Source: Labilithrix sp.
GTDB taxonomy: Bacteria > Myxococcota_A > Polyangia > Polyangiales > Polyangiaceae
NCBI GenBank assembly: GCA_019637155.1
Contig: JAHBWE010000001.1
Span: forward strand, 248,001 to 312,000
Length of the DNA: 64,000 nucleotides
Direction of reading: 5' to 3'
Position numbers and translations under genes: made by a program. Each line of letters starts with the position of its first letter. Positions within the stretch are counted from its first letter, which is position 1. The notes under the pieces were generated by a model. It saw nothing but the letters and a program-made list of their open reading frames with translations. It was not told the origin of the DNA and made no database searches. Of the stretch, positions 26,374 to 34,507 are shown one piece after another.

Positions 26374-27137
26374 CGGTCGAGGCCTGGGCGCGCGCGTACG
26401 TCGAGTCGACGGACCTCGCGCACAAGCTCGCGCCGCCCGATCCGCCGGAGGAGTGGTCGGTCGCGCCGGTGCCGCCGCTCCGCCTCGCCGCGCCGGGCCG
26501 TCCGCCCGAGCTCCAGGTCACGGCGCGGGCGGAGAAGACGCGCGGCCTCAACGCGCCGTCGGGCCGGGCGCGCGCGCTCCACACGTTCCTCCATCACGAG
26601 CTGCAGGCGGCGGAGCTGATGCTCTGGGCGCTCCTCGCGTTCCCGAGCACGCCGCGCGACTTCCGCGCCGGCCTCGTCCGCGTCGCGCTCGACGAGGCGC
26701 GCCACATGCGGATGTACGCGGCGCGCATCGAGGCGCTGGGCCATCGCGTGGGCGACTTCGCGGTGCGCGACTGGTTCTGGGAGCGCGTGCCGACGTGCGA
26801 GGACGCGGCGAGCTTCTGCGCGGTGATGGGGCTCGGCCTGGAGAGCGCGAACCTCGAGCACGCCGCGACGTTCGCGGATCGCTTCCGCGCCGCGGGCGAC
26901 GACGAGAGCGCGCGCGTGCAGGAGCTCGTCGGGCTGGAGGAGATCGCGCACGTCCGCTTCGGCGTGCGCTGGTTCACGGAGCTCACCGGCGGCCTCGATT
27001 TCGCGACGTGGAGCCGCTGCTTGCCCGCGCCGCTCACGCCGCTCCTGATGCGGGGGCGTCCCTTGGCGCGGGGCGCGCGTAAGAAGGCGGGGCAGAGCGA
27101 CGCGTTCCTCGACGCGCTCGACGCGTGGGAGCCGTGA
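26370..27137 (+). CDS. DUF455 ferritin-like di-iron protein
   Basis: A 255-residue protein from the GTG that overlaps the previous stop. The C-terminal three quarters form a ferritin-like helical bundle with likely metal ligands in HHELQAAELMLW, ALDEARHMRMY, LESANLEHAATF and LEEIAHVRFGV. This is the DUF455 pattern, related to ferritin-like oxygenases and hydroxylases. The reaction is not established for the family. The GTGA overlap with the ATP-grasp gene downstream suggests the two proteins act in one pathway. Confidence 0.85.
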   Translation: MTVEAWARAYVESTDLAHKLAPPDPPEEWSVAPVPPLRLAAPGRPPELQVTARAEKTRGLNAPSGRARALHTFLHHELQAAELMLWALLAFPSTPRDFRAGLVRVALDEARHMRMYAARIEALGHRVGDFAVRDWFWERVPTCEDAASFCAVMGLGLESANLEHAATFADRFRAAGDDESARVQELVGLEEIAHVRFGVRWFTELTGGLDFATWSRCLPAPLTPLLMRGRPLARGARKKAGQSDAFLDALDAWEP

Positions 27138-28099
27138 GCGGCGAGCACGTCGCGTGGGTGTTGAACCTCGACGCCGACCTCGAGCTCGCGGCGGGGAAGG
27201 AGTACGCGCCTTCGAAGGGCGTGCTCGGCGCGATGGCGCAGCACGTGGCGAAGCTCGCGCGCTCGCTGGTGGGCCCGGACGACGTGGTGCTGGCGGGGGA
27301 CACGTCGCGGCTCGGCGTGGGGGCGGCGGCGCTCCGCGGGCGCGCGTTCTGTCCGACGCCGCGCGCGATCGCGCTCATGCGTCGCCACGGCGTGGAGCCG
27401 GAGGTGCATCCGGCGTTCGAGGTGTTGCGGCGGGTGAACGGGCGAGGGTTCTGCGCGGAGCTCGGGCAGACGCTCGCCGGCGCGGTGTTCGTCGTGTCGG
27501 TGGAGGAGGCGGCGAGGACGGTGGCGGCGCTGCCGCCGATCGGTCGGCAGTGGCGCGCGAAGCGCGCGTACGGGATGGCGGGGCGAGGCCAGCGGCCGAT
27601 CGCGCCCGGCGCGCTGAGCGGGGCCGATCGGCGCTTCATCGCCGCGAGCATCGAGCGGGACGGCGGGCTCCAGATCGAGCCGGAGGTCGCGATCGTGCGG
27701 GAGCTCACGGTGCACGGGATGCTCGCCGCGGACGGGACGCTCCGGCTCGGACGCGTCGTCGAGCAACGCTGCGACGCGAGCGGCCAGTGGCGCGAGAGCG
27801 CGCCGCTCGACGCGGAGGGGCCGGAGGACATCCTGGTACCGTCGCTCGGCGACCTCGGCGACCTCGGCGACGAGGCGCGGCGTGTCGCGTCCGCGCTGCA
27901 CGCCGCGGGCTACTTCGGTCCGTTCGGCGTCGACGCGTTCGAGCATCGCGACGGCGATCGCATCGTGCTCAATCCGCGGAGCGAGATCAACGCGCGCTAC
28001 TCGATGGGCTTCCCTGCGAGCGGGCTCCTCGCGGGGCGCGCTTCGGTCGCGGCGCGCGCTCAGGACGCTCCGATCGCTCCGCCCGTTCAGCGCCCGTAG
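27134..28099 (+). CDS. ATP-grasp-like protein paired with DUF455
   Basis: I chose the GTG at 27134, which again overlaps the previous stop, over one three codons upstream. The 321-residue protein has RAKRAYGMAGRGQRPI in the nucleotide-binding area and YFGPFGVDAFEHRDGD followed by LNPRSEINARYSMGF; the Glu and Asn of this last motif fit ATP-grasp metal ligands. ATP-grasp enzymes join a carboxylate to an amine or thiol. Substrates cannot be predicted. A short LGDLGDLGD repeat sits near residue 240. The 3' end overlaps the convergent membrane gene by 13 bases. Confidence 0.78.
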   Translation: MSGEHVAWVLNLDADLELAAGKEYAPSKGVLGAMAQHVAKLARSLVGPDDVVLAGDTSRLGVGAAALRGRAFCPTPRAIALMRRHGVEPEVHPAFEVLRRVNGRGFCAELGQTLAGAVFVVSVEEAARTVAALPPIGRQWRAKRAYGMAGRGQRPIAPGALSGADRRFIAASIERDGGLQIEPEVAIVRELTVHGMLAADGTLRLGRVVEQRCDASGQWRESAPLDAEGPEDILVPSLGDLGDLGDEARRVASALHAAGYFGPFGVDAFEHRDGDRIVLNPRSEINARYSMGFPASGLLAGRASVAARAQDAPIAPPVQRP

Positions 28100-28509
28100 A
28101 CGAAGCGCCAGACCTCGGGCGCGGCTTCGCGCCAGAGGAGCGCCGAGCCGACGCCGCACACGACGGCGATGAGGACGAAGAGCGCGGTGGCGGAGCGGCT
28201 GAAGCGCGCGAACGGCCTCGCGCTGAGGAGCATCGGCGCGGTGCCCGCCGCCGCGATGAGCCAGAAGAAGGAGGGGCCCATCTTGAGCGCCGCTGCCGAC
28301 GCGAAGGCCACCGCCGACGCGAACGCGAGGCCGACGCCCCACGTCCGCGCGCGGAGCGCGGCGGTGGCGCCGAACAGCATGGCCGCCGCGGCGAGCGCGG
28401 TCGACGCCGCGAGCACGTGGACGGGGATCTGCACCGCCGCGCGGCAAAACGCGTAGAGGCCTGCGATCTGCGCGACGAAGAGGGCGGCTTGAAGGCGGTG
28501 GAGGCGCAT
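28087..28509 (-). CDS. Small multi-pass membrane protein
   Basis: From the ATG at 28509 the protein is 140 residues with about four to five hydrophobic helices (roughly 9-28, 33-53, 58-76, 78-95, 108-126). There are no charged catalytic motifs, and I do not recognise it. An upstream in-frame start (28551) would run into the divergent GNAT gene, so I reject it. Convergent with the ATP-grasp gene, overlapping by 13 bases. Confidence 0.7.
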   Translation of the reverse strand: MRLHRLQAALFVAQIAGLYAFCRAAVQIPVHVLAASTALAAAAMLFGATAALRARTWGVGLAFASAVAFASAAALKMGPSFFWLIAAAGTAPMLLSARPFARFSRSATALFVLIAVVCGVGSALLWREAAPEVWRFVYGR

Positions 28510-28531
28510 GAAGGGAGCGTAGCATCGAGCG

Positions 28532-29032
28532 ATGAGGATTCGCGCCGTCACGCTGGAAGACCTTTCGGTTTGGGAGGAGCTCTGGCTCGGCTACCAACGC
28601 TTCTACGAGGCGGAGATTCCCCAAACCGTCACGCAGCGCACGTGGGCGCGCTTCCTCGATCCGACGGAGCCGATGTGGGCCGCGCTCGCGTTCGACGCCG
28701 ATCGCGCGGTGGGCCTCGTGCACTGGCTCTTCCATCGTTCGACGTGGACCGCCGGAGACTACTGCTACCTCCAGGACCTCTTCGTCTCCGCCGGCGCGCG
28801 CGGCGCCGGCGTGGGCCGCGCGCTGATCGACCACGTCGCGACGGACGCGAAGCGCAGCGGCGCCGAGCGGCTCTACTGGCTCACGCACGAGACCAACGAG
28901 ACGGCAATGAAGCTCTACGACGCCGTCGCCGAGCGCAGCGGCTTCGTGCAATACCGAAAGCGACTCGAGCCGCCCCCGGTCAGTGGGCCTTCTCGACACC
29001 CACCGCCCACGCGATCACGAGGAGGAGCGTAG
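28532..29032 (+). CDS. GNAT-family N-acetyltransferase
   Basis: A 166-residue protein with the acetyl-CoA-binding core CYLQDLFVSAGARGAGVGRALIDHV (split here for length: LQDLFV, then RGAGVGRALI), the Q/RxxGxG/A motif. The C-terminal half has RLYWLTHETNETAMKLYD, the usual strand-helix seen in small-molecule or peptide acetyltransferases. The last 20 residues are Pro/Arg-rich and overlap a small antisense gene, so the conserved domain ends near residue 148. Substrate unknown. Confidence 0.85.
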   Translation: MRIRAVTLEDLSVWEELWLGYQRFYEAEIPQTVTQRTWARFLDPTEPMWAALAFDADRAVGLVHWLFHRSTWTAGDYCYLQDLFVSAGARGAGVGRALIDHVATDAKRSGAERLYWLTHETNETAMKLYDAVAERSGFVQYRKRLEPPPVSGPSRHPPPTRSRGGA

Positions 29033-29099
29033 CCAGGAGGACGACCCCGACCGTGACGAGGAAGATGGCATTCCTGCGAAGTGACTCCCCCAACGTCAT
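28980..29099 (-). CDS. 39-residue single-pass membrane peptide coupled to the rhodanese gene
   Basis: The ATG at 29099 overlaps the rhodanese stop codon (ATGA). The product starts MTLGESLRRNAIFLVTVG and continues as one hydrophobic helix (residues 12-33) with a short polar end (GVEKAH). The arginines before the helix indicate N-in orientation. Its 3' half overlaps the end of the convergent GNAT gene by 53 bases. The coupling and clean topology make it a credible small gene; function unknown. Confidence 0.6.
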   Translation of the reverse strand: MTLGESLRRNAIFLVTVGVVLLATLLLVIAWAVGVEKAH

Positions 29100-30508
29100 C
29101 GCGGCCCTCCATCCGCGCGCCCTGACGGCGGCGCCGCGCCCTTCACGTCTCTTCGGTCGAGCCGCCCCGGTGTCGTCGCCGCGCTCTCCGTGTCTCGCCG
29201 GCCTGGTGGTGGGCTCTCTGCATCGCGTCGGCCCTGGCGTGGAGTTGGCGACGTGGACTTTGCATCTCGTCGGTCCAGGCGATCTGGCGGCGCCGCTTCC
29301 GCTTTGTCGCCGTCGGAGGCGTTCTGCTCCGGTCCGGCCATATCGGTCTTTGCGTCGGCCGTTGCCTTTGCGGCTTTCGATTCACGGTCTGCAGATTCGG
29401 CCTGCTTCTCTGTCGTCGCGTCGAGCGTCGCAGCACCGCCTGCGTCCGTCTTCGAGGCGCCGTCGCTCTCCGCTCGCTTCGCGGCCGCGGCGCCTGCCTC
29501 CGCGGGCTCCGATTCGGCGTCGGCCGATTCAGCTTCAGCCCGTTTCTCGCTCGTTGTGTCGCTCTTCGCCGTTGCTGCCTTCGATTCGGCGTCGGCCGCT
29601 TTGGCCTGTTGGTCGCTCTTTGCGTCGGTCGTCGTCGTCGCCGCCGTCGATTCGGCGTTGGAAGCTTCAGGCCGTTCCTCGCTCGCCGCGTCGTTCGTCG
29701 CATCGGCCGCTGCCTTTGCGGCTTTCGATTCAAGGTCTGCGGATTCGGCCTGCTTCTCTGTCGTCGCGTCGAGCGTCGCTGCGCCGCCTGCGTCCGTCTT
29801 CGACGCGCCGTCGCTCTCCGCTCGCTTCGCGGCCGCGGCGTCCGCCTCCGCCGGCTCCGATTCAGCTTCAGTCCGCTTCTCGCTCGTTGTGTCGCTCTTC
29901 GCCGTTGCTGCCTTCGGTTCGACGTCGGGCGCTTCGGTCTGTTCCTCGCGGCTCGCAGCTTCGGTTTGCTCCTTGGTCGCCGTGCCGTGCGCCGGTTCCC
30001 TGTCCGCGTTCGCTGTCTTCGGTTCGTCGCTCGCGGCGTTGGCTTGCGGGGGCTCGGTCGATGTCGTGCCTTCCGCATGGCGGGTGGACGCGAGGTGGGC
30101 GCGGGCGCGCGTGAGCGGGTTGTCGGCTTCGGTCGATCGCTCGATCGGGAGATCGTGCTTTTGCCACGCGGCGAAGCCGCCCTCGAGCTCGGCGACACGA
30201 TAGCCTTTTGCGGCGAACGTGGCGGCGGCGCGCGCCGCTAGTCGGCAATCGGCGGAATAACAAAGGAGCACGTTTTGGCGCTCGCGCGAGAGGCCGTGCT
30301 CGGTGTCCCACGCGTCCTCCGGGAGGTTCACGGAGCCCGGAATATGGGCTCGATCGAAGTCCTCTTTCGCGCGTACGTCGACGACGTGCACGGCGCCGTC
30401 CTTCATCGCGGACGACAGCTCCGCAGGGCCGGTCGTGAAGGCCAATCGTTCTTCGAAGTATCTCCGTGCACGCTCGGGGTCGGCCGCCTTGCTCGTATTC
30501 ATGAGCAC
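29096..30508 (-). CDS. Rhodanese-domain protein with a long repetitive low-complexity tail
   Basis: A 470-residue protein. Residues 25-125 form a single rhodanese domain: HVVDVRAKEDFDRAHIPGSVN, then the active loop CYSADCR (Cys83, C-x5-R) and GYRVAELEGGFAAWQK. It would hold a persulphide sulphur. Residues 130-470 are Ala/Glu/Lys/Ser/Thr-rich with no hydrophobic core, containing two near-copies of a segment with TTSEKR..AES and GASKTDAGGAATLDATTEKQ, and a Pro/Arg/Asp-rich end. The tail looks intrinsically disordered. An ATGA overlap links it to a 39-residue membrane peptide downstream, which may be its anchor. Confidence 0.85.
   Translation of the reverse strand: MLMNTSKAADPERARRYFEERLAFTTGPAELSSAMKDGAVHVVDVRAKEDFDRAHIPGSVNLPEDAWDTEHGLSRERQNVLLCYSADCRLAARAAATFAAKGYRVAELEGGFAAWQKHDLPIERSTEADNPLTRARAHLASTRHAEGTTSTEPPQANAASDEPKTANADREPAHGTATKEQTEAASREEQTEAPDVEPKAATAKSDTTSEKRTEAESEPAEADAAAAKRAESDGASKTDAGGAATLDATTEKQAESADLESKAAKAAADATNDAASEERPEASNAESTAATTTTDAKSDQQAKAADAESKAATAKSDTTSEKRAEAESADAESEPAEAGAAAAKRAESDGASKTDAGGAATLDATTEKQAESADRESKAAKATADAKTDMAGPEQNASDGDKAEAAPPDRLDRRDAKSTSPTPRQGRRDAESPPPGRRDTESAATTPGRLDRRDVKGAAPPSGRADGGPR
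29353..29940 (-). repeat. Internal duplication in the rhodanese tail
   Basis: A segment of roughly 230 bases beginning near 29353 recurs near 29701 (period 348 bases at the shared word TGCCTTTGCGG, 29363 and 29711). The copies differ by substitutions and in-frame indels of multiples of three, so the reading frame survives. The pattern indicates an old tandem duplication still drifting under frame selection only. Confidence 0.7.
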
Positions 30509-30546
30509 GTTGGCCTGCAGCGAGCGTGCCGAATCGCGAACGAGGT

Positions 30547-30996
30547 ATGGACGTTGCAGCTGGTGGGCTCATGGGCCGGAGATCGCTTCCCGAAGAATCA
30601 CCCGAATCACACGAAGAATCCCTCCCCGGAGAATCCGTAGAATCGCTGAGCTCGCGCGTCGTCGCCGGCGGCGGTGTGACGGACGCCGAGGTGGACCGTG
30701 CGATCCGCGCCACCTTGGGCGCGCTCGTGGCGCGGATGTCGCCCGAGCTCGCGGAGCGCGTGCGGCGCTCGTTGCCGCCCGCGCTCGCGGCGCACGTGCA
30801 CGGCCCGCGCTTCGGCGGGGCGCTCGACGTCGCCGAGCTCTACGCGCACGTCGGTGAGCTCGAGGACGTCGCGCCGGAGACCGCGCAGCTCCACGCTCGC
30901 GCCGTCTGCGGCGCCCTCGCGCGCTCCCTCCCACGCGCCGTCCTCGCCGCCCTGCGACGCGAGCTCGGCCCCGAAATCGCCGCCACGTTCGGATAG
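30547..30996 (+). CDS. DUF2267-like helical protein
   Basis: The start is uncertain: ATG 30547, GTG 30526 or ATG 30571 are all in frame and the first 45 residues are low-complexity Glu/Ser. From about residue 45 the sequence VTDAEVDRAIRATLGALVARMSPELAERVRRSLPPALAAHV fits the DUF2267 pattern, with a second weaker half ending ELGPEIAATFG. Function of this family is not known. The last codons, including the stop, are part of a 47-base tandem duplication. Confidence 0.65.
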   Translation: MDVAAGGLMGRRSLPEESPESHEESLPGESVESLSSRVVAGGGVTDAEVDRAIRATLGALVARMSPELAERVRRSLPPALAAHVHGPRFGGALDVAELYAHVGELEDVAPETAQLHARAVCGALARSLPRAVLAALRRELGPEIAATFG

Positions 30997-31074
30997 ACGC
31001 GACGTCGAGCACGCCCCTCGAAATCGCCGCCACGTTCGGATAGACGCGACGTCGAGCACGGCCCCGAATCGCCC
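30972..31074. repeat. 47-base tandem duplication across a stop codon
   Basis: The 42 bases at 30972-31013, which include the last six codons and TAG of the preceding gene, recur exactly at 31019-31060 (period 47). A third, shortened copy begins near 31065. The duplication supplies two further stop codons downstream of the gene. Confidence 0.9.
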
Positions 31075-31098
31075 GCGCGGACGCGTGCGTGCGAGCGA

Positions 31099-32358
31099 TC
31101 AGCTTGCTTCGGCGATGAGCTGTTCCAGGCGGGTGTAGGCCTTGTCGAGGCTCTCCTGGCTGGGGCCGAAGGAGAAGCGCACGTAGTCGCGGAGGCGGCT
31201 CGCGCGGTTGTGGCCGTGGCGGCGCTTGCCTGGGTTCACGTCGAAGAACTCCCCCGGCACCGTGATGACCTTCTTCGTCAGGCCCGCGCGGAAGAGGCCC
31301 ATGCCGTCGCTCAGCGGCGCGGGGAGCGCCGCGACGTTGCCCCAACAGTAGAACGTGCCGTCGGGGACGCGGTCGAAGCGGACCCCCAGGCGCTCGAGGC
31401 GCGAGAGCATCTTGTCGCGCTTGTCGCGGAAGCTGTTCTGGATCGCGAGCGTCTCCTTCGTGACGTAGTCGTCGTCGAAGAGCGGGATCGCGGCGCGCTG
31501 GAGCGGCTTCGAGCCCCCGCCGTCGAGGAACGAGCCCGCGCTCGCGAAGCGATCGACGACCGACCTCGGCGCGAGCGCCCACGTGATGCGCCAGCCCGGG
31601 TAGCGCCAGTTCTTCGTGAAGCCGTCGAAGACGACGACCGGATCGCGATCGACGTCCTTCACGTAGCGCGCCGCGCTCTCGACCGGGAGCTGGCCCGGGC
31701 GGCCGCGATAGATGTAGTGCGAATAGAACTCGTCGAGGAGGAGCGTGCAGTCGAGCTCGCGCGCGACGCCGACCCAGCGCTCGAGCTCCTCGCCGGCGAC
31801 GAGCTTGCCGGTCGGGTTGCAGGGGTTCGAGAGGAGGAGCGCGGAGAGGCCGCGTCCGAGGACCTCGCGCCGGAGATCGTCGGCGGTGAAGGAGTAGCCG
31901 CGCTCGCCGTCGAGGAGGATCGGGATGCTCGTGAACGCCTTGAAGATGTCGAGGAGCTCCTCGTACGCGGTGTAGTCCGGGATGAAGTGCCCGAGGTTGA
32001 TGCTGCCGAGGCTCGCCGCGGCGCGGGTGAGCGCGGCGCGACCGCCGCCGGAGATGCAGACGTTCTCCGCGCTGTACTGCGACGGCAGGCCCTTGCGATA
32101 GAGGCGGTTGTAGAGCCCAGCGATCGCCTCGCGCAGCTCCCAGAGGCCCGCGACCGGCGCGTACTCCTGATCGTCGGGGTGGATCCCGAGCGTGTGCACG
32201 CGCGCCGGCGCGCCGGGGAGCTCGCCCGTCTCGGGTTGCCCCTGTCCCAGATTGCACCAGTCGGGATCGCTCGACGAGAAGCCGAGCTTGGTCGCTTCGC
32301 TCGTGACGAAGATGACGCCGGTCTTGGGGACCGGACGAAACGCGTGCAATTCCTCCAT
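31099..32358 (-). CDS. Class I/II aminotransferase (fold-type I PLP enzyme)
   Basis: A 419-residue protein from ATG 32358. PLP-enzyme features are SNPCNPTGK (177-185), LLLDEFYSHYIY with Asp209, and DGFTKNWRYPGWRITW with the PLP-binding Lys249; a final SFGPSQES provides the arginine/carboxylate region. It would transfer an amino group between amino acid and keto acid, or act as a related beta-elimination enzyme; the substrate is not assigned. A longer in-frame upstream extension exists but lacks conserved sequence and overlaps the divergent lipoprotein gene. Confidence 0.9.
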   Translation of the reverse strand: MEELHAFRPVPKTGVIFVTSEATKLGFSSSDPDWCNLGQGQPETGELPGAPARVHTLGIHPDDQEYAPVAGLWELREAIAGLYNRLYRKGLPSQYSAENVCISGGGRAALTRAAASLGSINLGHFIPDYTAYEELLDIFKAFTSIPILLDGERGYSFTADDLRREVLGRGLSALLLSNPCNPTGKLVAGEELERWVGVARELDCTLLLDEFYSHYIYRGRPGQLPVESAARYVKDVDRDPVVVFDGFTKNWRYPGWRITWALAPRSVVDRFASAGSFLDGGGSKPLQRAAIPLFDDDYVTKETLAIQNSFRDKRDKMLSRLERLGVRFDRVPDGTFYCWGNVAALPAPLSDGMGLFRAGLTKKVITVPGEFFDVNPGKRRHGHNRASRLRDYVRFSFGPSQESLDKAYTRLEQLIAEAS

Positions 32359-32388
32359 CGCGGCCCACGCTAGCACTACTCTTTCGCC

Positions 32389-33297
32389 GTGCGCGTTTGG
32401 TCGCTGCTCGCCGTCACCGTCGCCGTGTTCGCGGTGGCGGGCGCGTGCGGTCCGAGCGATCGCGAGGTCTGCATCGACATGCAGACCGCGTATTGCCAGC
32501 GCCTCGCCGAGTGCTCGCCGTTCACCCTCGCCGTCACCTGGGGCGACGAGAAGACGTGCGCCGCTCGGCGGATGGAAGACTGCCGCCGCGACCTCGACGT
32601 CGACGACACCGACACGACGCAGAGCAGCGTCGAAGACTGCGCCCGCGCCTTGCGCGCCGCGACCTGCGAGGACCTCTTCGGCGTGCGGCAGCTCCCGGAG
32701 CGCTGCGCGCCGCGCGGCGATCGGGACGACGGTGAGCCCTGCTCCACGAGCGCGCAGTGCCTCGGCGGCCGCTGCCAGATCGACGTCGCGGGCACCTGCG
32801 GGCGATGCGTCTCGCTCGGCGCGGCCGGCGCGCCGTGCGCCAGCGCCGACGACTGCGCGGCGGGGCACGGATGCACGCGCGGCCTCTGCGCGCCGCTCGG
32901 GCGCGCCGGGGCTCCGTGCGACGCGACGAACCGCTGCGGGCTCGGGCTCGCGTGCGCCGGCGGCGTCTGCGCGGCGCCGCTCGCCCTCGGCGCGGAGTGC
33001 TCGCTCGTCGACTCCGGTTGCGACGCGCTGCGGGGGCACGTCTGCGCCGACGCGAAGTGCGTCGCGCGCACCATCGTCCCCGCCGGCGCCGGCTGCGCCG
33101 CGCTCCCCGACGGCGGCCTGGGGACCTGCGGCGCCGGCGGCCGCTGCGAGCTCCGCGAAGGCGCGACGACGGTATGCGAGGCGCCCGCCGCGGACGGCGC
33201 CGCGTGCGATGACGTCCGCGGTCCGCGCTGCCTCTCTCCCGCGATCTGCGTCGACGGCCGCTGCCGCCTCGCGAGGAACGAGCTCTCGTGCGACTGA
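32389..33297 (+). CDS. Cys-rich lipoprotein
   Basis: A 302-residue protein from GTG with lipobox VAGAC (Cys20). About 32 cysteines occur in repeating patterns such as GEPCSTSAQCLGGRC, GAPCASADDCAAGHGC and GAPCDATNRCGLGLAC, a small-disulphide-repeat arrangement common in secreted Polyangia proteins. Probably a surface-exposed, disulphide-stabilised protein. No enzyme motif. It is divergent from the aminotransferase with 30 bases between. Confidence 0.82.
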   Translation: MRVWSLLAVTVAVFAVAGACGPSDREVCIDMQTAYCQRLAECSPFTLAVTWGDEKTCAARRMEDCRRDLDVDDTDTTQSSVEDCARALRAATCEDLFGVRQLPERCAPRGDRDDGEPCSTSAQCLGGRCQIDVAGTCGRCVSLGAAGAPCASADDCAAGHGCTRGLCAPLGRAGAPCDATNRCGLGLACAGGVCAAPLALGAECSLVDSGCDALRGHVCADAKCVARTIVPAGAGCAALPDGGLGTCGAGGRCELREGATTVCEAPAADGAACDDVRGPRCLSPAICVDGRCRLARNELSCD

Positions 33298-33322
33298 GGT
33301 TGGAACGTCTCTCTCGGCGGGA

Positions 33323-33413
33323 CCGTCTCTCTCGGGGGCCGGGGGCGGCGAGCGCGTCTTCGCGCGAGATTCCCCCGGCGGGGAGAGCTCGAGAGGGGCA
33401 GAGCCCCTCTCGA
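33323..33413. repeat. GC-rich dispersed repeat, copy A, with a perfect 11-bp hairpin
   Basis: Between two convergent genes lies a sequence also found, in two tandem copies, at 42387-42587. Order of parts: CTCTCGGGGG, a CCGGGGG/CCCCCGG stem around a GCGCG-type hairpin, GGGGAGAG, then the hairpin TCGAGAGGGGC-AGA-GCCCCTCTCGA (33389-33413). There is no long T-tract. It may be a bidirectional terminator or a REP-like element. Confidence 0.8.
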
Positions 33414-33415
33414 AA

Positions 33416-34450
33416 CTAGAAAGAGACGCCGGCGATGCTGCAGCCGAGCTCGGAGAGCATCGTCACCGCCGCGCCGTAGCTCGCGGCGTCGTCGGAGGAC
33501 GCGTTGCCTTGCAGGCTCCGCGCGTAGACGCCTTGCGCGATCGCGGCGAGGCGGAAGATGCCGAACGACATGAAGAACGAGAAGCCTTCGATGCGGTCCC
33601 GCTTCGTGAGCTCTTTGTATTGCGCAACTATCTCGTCCTCGGTCGGGATCCCGAGCGCGCCGACGTCGACGCCCGCGAGCCCCCCGCGCCCCGGCAGGTT
33701 GAAGCGGTAGCCGAGGCACGCGTACGCGAGGTCGCTGAGCGGATGACCGAGGGTGGAGAGCTCCCAGTCGATGACGCCGATGATGCGCGGCGCGTCGGGG
33801 GCGACGAGGAGGTTGTCGATCCGGTAGTCGCCGTGGATGAGCGTCGTCTCGTCGGAGGCGGGGACGTTCGCGCGGAGCCACGTCATGAGCGCTTCCATCG
33901 GCGCGATCGTGCTCGTGCGCGAGGCCTCGTATTGCTTCGACCAGCGATCGACCTGGCGCGCGACGAAGCCGCCGATCTTGCCGAAGTCGCCGAGGCCGGC
34001 GCGCTCGACGTCGATCCGATGCATCGCCGCGAGCACGCGCACGTAGTCGGCGTAGAAGGTCTTGCGTTCGTCGTTCGACGCGAGCTCCGGCAGCGTCGGG
34101 TCCCAGAAGATGCGGTTCGGCACCCATCGCATCACGAAGAACGGCGTCCCGATGACGGCCTCGTCGGTACAGAGCGAGATCGCGTCGGGCACCGGCACGT
34201 CGGTGTCCCTCAGCGCGCGCATCACGCGGTACTCGCGCTCGACCGCGTGCGCGGAGGGGAGGAGCTTCCCGGGCGGCTTCTTCCGCACGACGAACGCCTC
34301 GTCGCCGGCGCCGACCCAGTAGGTGGGGTTCGACTGCCCGCCCTTGAACTGCAGCACCTCCACCTTCTCGACCCCGAGCCACCGCGCGAGCGCGTCCGCG
34401 TCGATCTTGTGAGCTTCGCGCGGCGGTCGCGTATTCGCAGGCGGCGTCAT
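33416..34450 (-). CDS. Aminoglycoside-phosphotransferase-fold kinase (ACAD10/11 N-domain-like)
   Basis: A 344-residue protein from ATG 34450. Kinase features: FKGGQSNPTY (glycine loop), FVVRKKPPGKLL (Lys), HGDYRIDN (206-213) and GVIDWELSTLGHPLSDLAY (Asp228). FVVRKKPPGKLLPSAHAVEREY is characteristic of the kinase domain fused to an acyl-CoA dehydrogenase in animal ACAD10/ACAD11 and of the LvaA-type kinase of bacterial levulinate catabolism, which phosphorylates the 4-hydroxyl of hydroxyacyl-CoA. An acyl-CoA dehydrogenase lies 680 bases away, divergently. The stop is 3 bases from repeat copy A. Confidence 0.85.
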   Translation of the reverse strand: MTPPANTRPPREAHKIDADALARWLGVEKVEVLQFKGGQSNPTYWVGAGDEAFVVRKKPPGKLLPSAHAVEREYRVMRALRDTDVPVPDAISLCTDEAVIGTPFFVMRWVPNRIFWDPTLPELASNDERKTFYADYVRVLAAMHRIDVERAGLGDFGKIGGFVARQVDRWSKQYEASRTSTIAPMEALMTWLRANVPASDETTLIHGDYRIDNLLVAPDAPRIIGVIDWELSTLGHPLSDLAYACLGYRFNLPGRGGLAGVDVGALGIPTEDEIVAQYKELTKRDRIEGFSFFMSFGIFRLAAIAQGVYARSLQGNASSDDAASYGAAVTMLSELGCSIAGVSF

Positions 34451-34507
34451 GCCGCCGGATTGTAGTCGATGCGACCCACCGAATCGCGCGGTGGTAGGTT
34501 TTCGAGG

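Noticed and set aside
33298-33415. Hairpin as a standard rho-independent terminator
   Set aside because: No T-tract follows the stem on either strand, so I list it as a repeat and leave termination as one possibility.
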